Below, piece after piece: positions 6,631 to 11,029 of a DNA stretch of 11,029 nt (its first letter is position 1; each line of letters begins with the position of its first letter). Position numbers and translations under genes: made by a program. Origin of the DNA: Planctomycetaceae bacterium (GTDB lineage: Bacteria > Planctomycetota > Planctomycetia > Pirellulales > Thermoguttaceae); assembly GCA_031282385.1 (NCBI GenBank), contig JAITDV010000212.1, forward strand, positions 1 to 11,029, read 5' to 3'. Below the pieces are notes generated by a model. It saw nothing but the letters and a program-made list of their open reading frames with translations. It searched no databases and was not told the origin of the DNA.

Positions 6631-7920
6631 TTAATTTTCAATTCTCGGTTTTGGATTGATTATTTTTTGTCCGTTCGGTGAAGGTAAGTTCTCTAACAAC
6701 TTCGGATCAATCGTATCTATCCTAATTGATTGATTCGCCGTCAACTTCTCTGCACCTTCAATAATCACCTTCGCACCAGATACCAATAAATTTTTGCCCT
6801 CCTCCGTCTCCGGCACAACTCCATAATCCGAAATTGCTGTTACTTTGATTTTCACCGGAATCGGTTTGGCTATCCATTGGCTTTCTTTACCCGGCTGCTT
6901 GTCCGCCTCAAGCGCAAGCCAAACAACCGCACCATCAGGTCGATCCAAAACAGAATCCTTCGACACAAGAATCTCCTCCGACGGATTACTAGTTACCACT
7001 TCAGCCGTAATACTCATTCCCACCTTCAAATGCCCGCCTTGATCAGAAAGCCTTACAAGCACAGGAAAAATTCTTGCCCCCGTCGGCGCATAAGGAACAA
7101 TACGATGCACCTTGCCCACCACCCGAACACCCAACGAATCAACAACAACCGCAATCTCATCGCCAACCTTAATCCGATCAATAATATCCTCCGAAATCAT
7201 CACCCTCGCATCAACCTCGCCAAGCGATACCACCTCCGCAATTGATGTTCCAGGCGAAAGTAATTCATTCTTACCCGTCTCTCGTTTAATAATATAACCG
7301 TCATAAGGCGCGACTATAGTTGTTCGTTTCAATTTTTCTTTCGCCTCACGATTAGCTATTTTCGCCTTTTCTAAATCCTGAACATTTTGCTCAACTAACG
7401 CCTGTTGTTGACTGCGTTCACTCTCTGTAATTGCCGTAACCATTCCAGGTCGCATAAAACGCTGCAACTCACTCCGCTCATGCTCAAGACGCCGCTCTAA
7501 ACTCCGAATTTCCGCCTCCGTCTGCTCAATCACAAGTGATAACCACGTCTTGTCAATTTGGGCAAAAAGCGTCTCGCCTCCCTTAACCTGCATCCCTATT
7601 TCTATCGGTAATTCATTCACCAAACCAGACACTTCCGACGAAATCCGTGAACGTTGCACCTCAACTAAACGACCATGAAACAAACGAACATTGCTAATCG
7701 CATCCTTACGCACAACATCAACTCGAACCGGAGACGCCGGACGTACCCGACGCGGCACTTCCTTTTTATCTTTGTCCGTACCGCCCGAAACTACAGACGC
7801 AGCAACTGCTAAATTGTTGCCGGATATCCAAATACGCACAAAAAAACCAATCGCTACTCCAATCAAAATAATTATCGTAACAGTTAATAAAAACAAAAAA
7901 CTAAACAACTTAATTTTCAT
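6631..7920 (-). CDS. Periplasmic adaptor (HlyD/RND membrane-fusion family)
   Basis: A 429-residue adaptor that would bridge an inner-membrane exporter and an outer-membrane channel. An N-terminal membrane anchor covers about residues 5-31, with no lipobox. The barrel-sandwich (lipoyl-like) half domains lie at about 90-125 (SRISSEVSGLVNELPIEIGM, GETLF) and 200-233 (IVAPYDGYI, LLSPGTSIAEV). Between them is an alpha-helical hairpin, about 126-198, rich in Glu, Gln and Arg. A beta-barrel region follows to about 310, and then a membrane-proximal domain. GGAG lies 12 nt before the ATG and GAGAG directly before it. No RND, ABC or outer-membrane partner is in the window, which is unusual for a family normally found in operons. 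The substrate is unknown. Confidence 0.88.
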   Translation of the reverse strand: MKIKLFSFLFLLTVTIIILIGVAIGFFVRIWISGNNLAVAASVVSGGTDKDKKEVPRRVRPASPVRVDVVRKDAISNVRLFHGRLVEVQRSRISSEVSGLVNELPIEIGMQVKGGETLFAQIDKTWLSLVIEQTEAEIRSLERRLEHERSELQRFMRPGMVTAITESERSQQQALVEQNVQDLEKAKIANREAKEKLKRTTIVAPYDGYIIKRETGKNELLSPGTSIAEVVSLGEVDARVMISEDIIDRIKVGDEIAVVVDSLGVRVVGKVHRIVPYAPTGARIFPVLVRLSDQGGHLKVGMSITAEVVTSNPSEEILVSKDSVLDRPDGAVVWLALEADKQPGKESQWIAKPIPVKIKVTAISDYGVVPETEEGKNLLVSGAKVIIEGAEKLTANQSIRIDTIDPKLLENLPSPNGQKIINPKPRIEN

Positions 7921-8027
7921 CTCTCAAAAAAACTCCAAAATATTTTAAGCAACTCACATTCAAATTTGCAGTAACACAAACCGGCTTGTTTATCGGAAAA
8001 TTTGATTTAACATTTTTGTACCGTCAA

Positions 8028-8057
8028 ATTCTAATGTGCTGTTGGGTATATTGTCAA
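8028..8057 (-). promoter_or_regulatory. Sigma-70-type promoter upstream of the efflux adaptor
   Basis: On the minus strand a perfect -35 TTGACA (8057-8052) is followed after 18 nt by TAGAAT (8033-8028), five of six matches to the -10 consensus. Transcription would start near 8021, leaving a leader of about 100 nt before the ATG at 7920. This is the best promoter match seen in the window, and it implies that the adaptor is expressed independently of xylulokinase. Confidence 0.5.
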
Positions 8058-8082
8058 AAAAATTACAATACTAAAGTAACTC

Positions 8083-8183
8083 TATACAGTTCGTACTATG
8101 AATTGTATGACTCAAAAACGTAAAAGCCTGCTTTCTGATAAGTAAACAGGCGACGTAAAGTAAATTAAAGTGTGAACAGTTCG
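8083..8183 (-). mobile_element. Family-1 palindromic repeat, copy 5
   Basis: A 101-bp copy. Read on the minus strand it starts CGAACTGTTCACACTTTAAT and ends CGAACTGTATA, so its ends are more alike than in the other copies. The stem is GCCTGTTT / AAGCAGGC; the one change leaves a G:T wobble, so the RNA stem is still paired. CTTTTACG follows. It begins 8 nt after the xylulokinase stop and is correctly oriented to terminate that gene's transcript just upstream of the adaptor promoter. Confidence 0.75.
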
Positions 8184-8190
8184 TCCAAAA

Positions 8191-9717
8191 TTATTTTGAA
8201 CTGATTTTGCGGAAATTTTCTTTGAGCGAACAATACAAATCGCGATAGATTGGCATTGCCTGATCGTAGATTTTTTTTGCTTTTGCGTCGGGCTTTGTTT
8301 CTTTGACAATTTTTATTGTTGCTTTACAAGCTTCCTGAATATTTTTGTACTCGCCGGCGCCTACTGCCGCAAGTAATGCAACTCCGAAAGCAGGTCCTTC
8401 TTCAGAATTTATTGTTACAACTTTTTGTCCGAATACATCAGCTTGAATTTGACGCCAGAAAGCGCTTTTTGAACCGCCGCCGGAAGCGCGTATTTGTTTA
8501 ACCGGAATACCAAGTCCGGCAAAAATATCTAACGAATCCCGCAACGAAAAAGTTACGCCTTCCATAACACTGCGAACAATATGCCCGCGATTATGAGCAA
8601 GCGTTAATCCAATAAAACAACCTCGCGCAAACGGATCCGCATGCGGTGTTCGTTCTCCGCTTAAATACGGCAAAAAGAACAAACCTTCACTACCCGCCGG
8701 CGTTTGTTCCGCCTCTTGAGTAAGTAAATCATAGACATCAACCTTGCGTTTGCGCGCCGCAGAAAATAACTCCAGACAAACCGCGTTGCGAAACCATTGC
8801 AACGAACCGCCCGCCGCAAGCGTAACTCCCATCAAATGCCACTTGCCGCGAACCGCATGACAAAACGTATGAACTCGACCAAGCGGATCCGTTTTAATTT
8901 CATCACTGTAAACAAACATTACGCCGGATGTGCCGATTGATGTTGATAAGATTCCTTCGCCAACTATACCGTTGCCAATCGCACCCGCCGCACAATCGCC
9001 GGCGCCGCCAACAACCACACAATCAGTTGTCAAGCCTAACAATTTTGCAGCTTCAGAAGTCAAATTGCCCGTAACATCTTCAGACTCGTAAACCTTGCCG
9101 AAAAAATCACGATCAAGTTTAAGTTTGTCCAGCAACTCAAAAGACCAATTACGACGCGAAACATCAAGTAATAACATTCCACTTGCATCACTTACTTCTG
9201 TTGCGTACTCGCCCGTCAATCTTCGGCGTATTTCATCTTTGGGCAAAAGTACTTTTTTGAGTTTGTCAAAATTACGAGGCTCGTTGTTACGCAACCAAAG
9301 AATTTTCGGCGCAGTAAAACCCGTCAACGCCGGATTCGCGACAAGTTTAATCAACTCGTTACGTCCGCCGACGGCATCGGTTATTTCGCCGCATTCTTTT
9401 ACTGTTCTTTGGTCGTTCCAAAGAATTGCTTTTCGAATTACGTTACCGTTTTTGTCGAGAAAAACACTGCCGTGCATTTGACCTGAAAGTCCAATCGCTT
9501 TAACTTCATGCGGTTTTATTTTACCGTTTTTAATAACGTTGCGGACTGACTTAATGGTTGCTTGCCACCAATCGTCGGGGTTTTGCTCGCTCCAAAGCGG
9601 TTTCGGCGCATAGCAAGGATAATCTTGTAAATTGCTCGCAATAATTTTGCCCTTGCCGTCTATTGCCAATGTCTTTGTACCGGATGTACCAATATCTATT
9701 CCAAGAAATACAGACAT
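8191..9717 (-). CDS. xylB: Xylulokinase
   Basis: An FGGY-family sugar kinase that phosphorylates D-xylulose to xylulose 5-phosphate, feeding the pentose phosphate pathway; cytoplasmic. It has 508 residues, close to the family norm. Visible features are the N-terminal phosphate loop GIDIGTSGTK (6-15), GQMHG (79-83) with ILWNDQRT (98-105), TGFTAPKILWLRN (132-144), DASGM (177-181), GGAGDCAAGA (237-246) with the likely catalytic base D241, and the C-terminal ATP-site stretch SGGGSKSAFWRQIQAD. QMHG and WNDQRT favour xylulokinase over glycerol or gluconate kinases. The ATG is at 9717; no Shine-Dalgarno motif is visible before it. No xylose isomerase or transporter gene is in the window. Confidence 0.92.
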   Translation of the reverse strand: MSVFLGIDIGTSGTKTLAIDGKGKIIASNLQDYPCYAPKPLWSEQNPDDWWQATIKSVRNVIKNGKIKPHEVKAIGLSGQMHGSVFLDKNGNVIRKAILWNDQRTVKECGEITDAVGGRNELIKLVANPALTGFTAPKILWLRNNEPRNFDKLKKVLLPKDEIRRRLTGEYATEVSDASGMLLLDVSRRNWSFELLDKLKLDRDFFGKVYESEDVTGNLTSEAAKLLGLTTDCVVVGGAGDCAAGAIGNGIVGEGILSTSIGTSGVMFVYSDEIKTDPLGRVHTFCHAVRGKWHLMGVTLAAGGSLQWFRNAVCLELFSAARKRKVDVYDLLTQEAEQTPAGSEGLFFLPYLSGERTPHADPFARGCFIGLTLAHNRGHIVRSVMEGVTFSLRDSLDIFAGLGIPVKQIRASGGGSKSAFWRQIQADVFGQKVVTINSEEGPAFGVALLAAVGAGEYKNIQEACKATIKIVKETKPDAKAKKIYDQAMPIYRDLYCSLKENFRKISSK

Positions 9718-9894
9718 ATTTAGATTAGTAAAAATGTGAAAAAATATAATTTGATAAAACGATTATTTTGTACCAAGAATTCGGTGATTCAAAAACTTCT
9801 GTACAAACTTTGACATAATACACCACCGAATACCAAGCACAAACAATTTAATAACTATCAACGATCAATCCCAATATGTCAAGAAGGGGGGCAA

Positions 9895-9919
9895 AAAAAC
9901 ACACGGCGGAATAGTTACG
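9895..9919. repeat. Single end of the TAACTATTC element family (copy D)
   Basis: AAACACACGGCGGAATAGTTACG shares its GAATAGTTACG core and the preceding ACACACGGC tract with the right end of copy C (3868-3888). A G-run precedes it at 9885-9891. A possible degenerate partner, TAACTATCA, lies at 9852-9860, but the match is weak. It ends 9 nt downstream of the RNA-ligase stop codon. The rest of the gap between the ligase and xylulokinase genes shows no gene. Confidence 0.45.
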
Positions 9920-9928
9920 TTTTATTTT

Positions 9929-11029
9929 TTACAATCTTGGATCGATGGTAGTTTCTTTGCGTTCTTCAAAAATCAATCCTGCAAGTATTCTTTTGTATTC
10001 TTCATTTTCTCCATGAATACTACAATACGGAATTGCCGCCAGATTCCAGCCAAGTTCATATTCGTGATTCGAGATACTCAATTTTTTTGAAACATTTTTC
10101 TTGCGGATAAGCATCTCATTCTTGACCGGTTCAAGATAATCGAAACCATAAATAATGGTCAAATATTTTTCATTGCGAACCTTCAACATGTAAATCCGTG
10201 AACGTTCCGGTTTATTACACTTGAGAACAAGTCCTTCCGTATCAGAAGGTAAATTTGAAAAATAATCTATTAACCGTGCGATATTATTTTCGTTGCGCAA
10301 ATCAATAAGAAGTCCGGCGTCACGCGAAACCATATCATATCGCTCCTTGACCGGAATGTTCTTGAACAAAATTTCCGAACCGTCAACATTGATCATCTTC
10401 AAAATGTCAAACGGACAATACTCAATCGGTTTTGCCGCTCCATAAATCGCAATCTGCTCACGATAAAACTGCAAATAACACTCCATTTCAGAAATCGGAA
10501 TATGACGATAATTTTTCAAAAAACGGTAAGTTGCCTTTTTATTTGAATTGATAATTTTGTCCGATATATTTTTGTCCTGTTGAAAGAGCGCATAATTGGG
10601 GTTTTCATACTCGTCCGTTAATACCGTTTCAAATCCGGTTGATCGAAGCAATTCAAACTCGGACGCCGCAGCTTGTTCAATCAATCGATATTGATCTTCA
10701 ATCAATTCTTTGCCCATCGCATACCAAGGCATCAACTCGCCGTCAAGCAGAATTATTTCAACTTCAGGATATTGTTCAAAAATTGCCGCAATTTTTTGTT
10801 GCGAAAGAATAGATTGATAGACCTGCGTTAAATCCGTAACATCATTACCGTCGTGTCCGTGCAGCCGTTTAATTCGATAACCGTTACGGCTTGTCAAACA
10901 GCATCTTGTTATGTCGCGGGAAATGTACGCTTCACAACGGCTGCCCATGTATTTTTTCTGAACGTGAATAACGTCAATTCCTTTTGCCTTAAATGTTTCA
11001 ATTGCCGTTTCAATCGGTTCAATTTTCAT
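9929..11029 (-). CDS. Pnkp-type RNA ligase/adenylyltransferase domain protein, reaching the window edge
   Basis: The 366 residues match the C-terminal ligase domain of bacterial polynucleotide kinase-phosphatase (Pnkp), which seals RNA breaks together with the methyltransferase Hen1. Nucleotidyltransferase motifs appear in order: motif I KYMGSR with the likely adenylated lysine K26 and R31; the TSRNGYR stretch (47-52); motif III LLDGELMPW with E98; motif IV EGLVLK (265-270); motif V LKVRNEKYLTIIYG (282-295); and the family-typical C-terminal DPRL. The kinase and phosphatase domains that normally precede this part, about 450 residues, are not in the window. The ATG is the last three bases, so either this is a stand-alone ligase starting exactly here or the frame continues upstream into a full Pnkp. 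The TAA stop is 9 nt from repeat D. Confidence 0.83.
   Translation of the reverse strand: MKIEPIETAIETFKAKGIDVIHVQKKYMGSRCEAYISRDITRCCLTSRNGYRIKRLHGHDGNDVTDLTQVYQSILSQQKIAAIFEQYPEVEIILLDGELMPWYAMGKELIEDQYRLIEQAAASEFELLRSTGFETVLTDEYENPNYALFQQDKNISDKIINSNKKATYRFLKNYRHIPISEMECYLQFYREQIAIYGAAKPIEYCPFDILKMINVDGSEILFKNIPVKERYDMVSRDAGLLIDLRNENNIARLIDYFSNLPSDTEGLVLKCNKPERSRIYMLKVRNEKYLTIIYGFDYLEPVKNEMLIRKKNVSKKLSISNHEYELGWNLAAIPYCSIHGENEEYKRILAGLIFEERKETTIDPRL

Noticed and set aside
6877..7245. Plus-strand 122-codon reading frame rich in Asn, Arg and His
   Set aside because: It is antisense to the periplasmic adaptor, with biased composition expected from the complementary strand and no ribosome site.
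8112..8309. Minus-strand 65-codon frame overlapping the end of xylB
   Set aside because: It is an out-of-frame shadow of the xylB 3' end running into the repeat element, with no recognisable features.

Overview
The window is AT-rich bacterial DNA. It holds seven protein genes, all on the minus strand, separated by repeat-rich intergenic DNA. From right to left (the direction of transcription) they are: the ligase domain of a Pnkp-type RNA repair enzyme, reaching the window edge (9929-11029); a xylulokinase (8191-9717); a membrane-anchored periplasmic adaptor of an efflux system (6631-7920); a sigma-54-dependent response regulator (4522-6039) followed 7 nt later by nrdR (4017-4514); an ornithine carbamoyltransferase (2509-3435); and a multi-pass GT39/PMT-like glycosyltransferase (621-2252). 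The style of the xylulokinase, the SLRTR-type carbamoyltransferase, NrdR and the adaptor recalls Planctomycetota to me. This is an impression from remembered family sequences, not a search result.

The genes do not form one pathway. They look like scattered housekeeping and accessory loci: arginine synthesis, control of ribonucleotide reductase, pentose use, export, surface glycosylation and RNA repair. The only convincing operon is the response regulator plus nrdR. The other genes are 200-580 bp apart and appear to be separate transcription units. One good sigma-70-like promoter is visible, upstream of the efflux adaptor (8028-8057).

The most distinctive content is intergenic. One family of about 100-bp imperfect palindromes has five copies and one remnant (490-597, 3660-3744, 6279-6381, 6386-6438, 6523-6630, 8083-8183). 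It has inverted ends of about 25 bp, flanking TA dinucleotides and a central GCCTGCTT/AAGCAGGC stem followed by a T-run. A second family is bounded by inverted TAACTATTCAG-like ends (333-427, 2293-2504, 3626-3886, and an end at 9895-9919). A third structure, at 29-204, is a 35-bp inverted repeat enclosing three 27-bp tandem units. The first two families look like non-autonomous miniature transposable elements, and their ends lie beside the stop codons of nearly every gene. No transposase, tRNA, rRNA, CRISPR array or recognisable defence operon was seen. The RNA-ligase gene is the only possible part of a larger accessory system, and its partners would lie outside the window.
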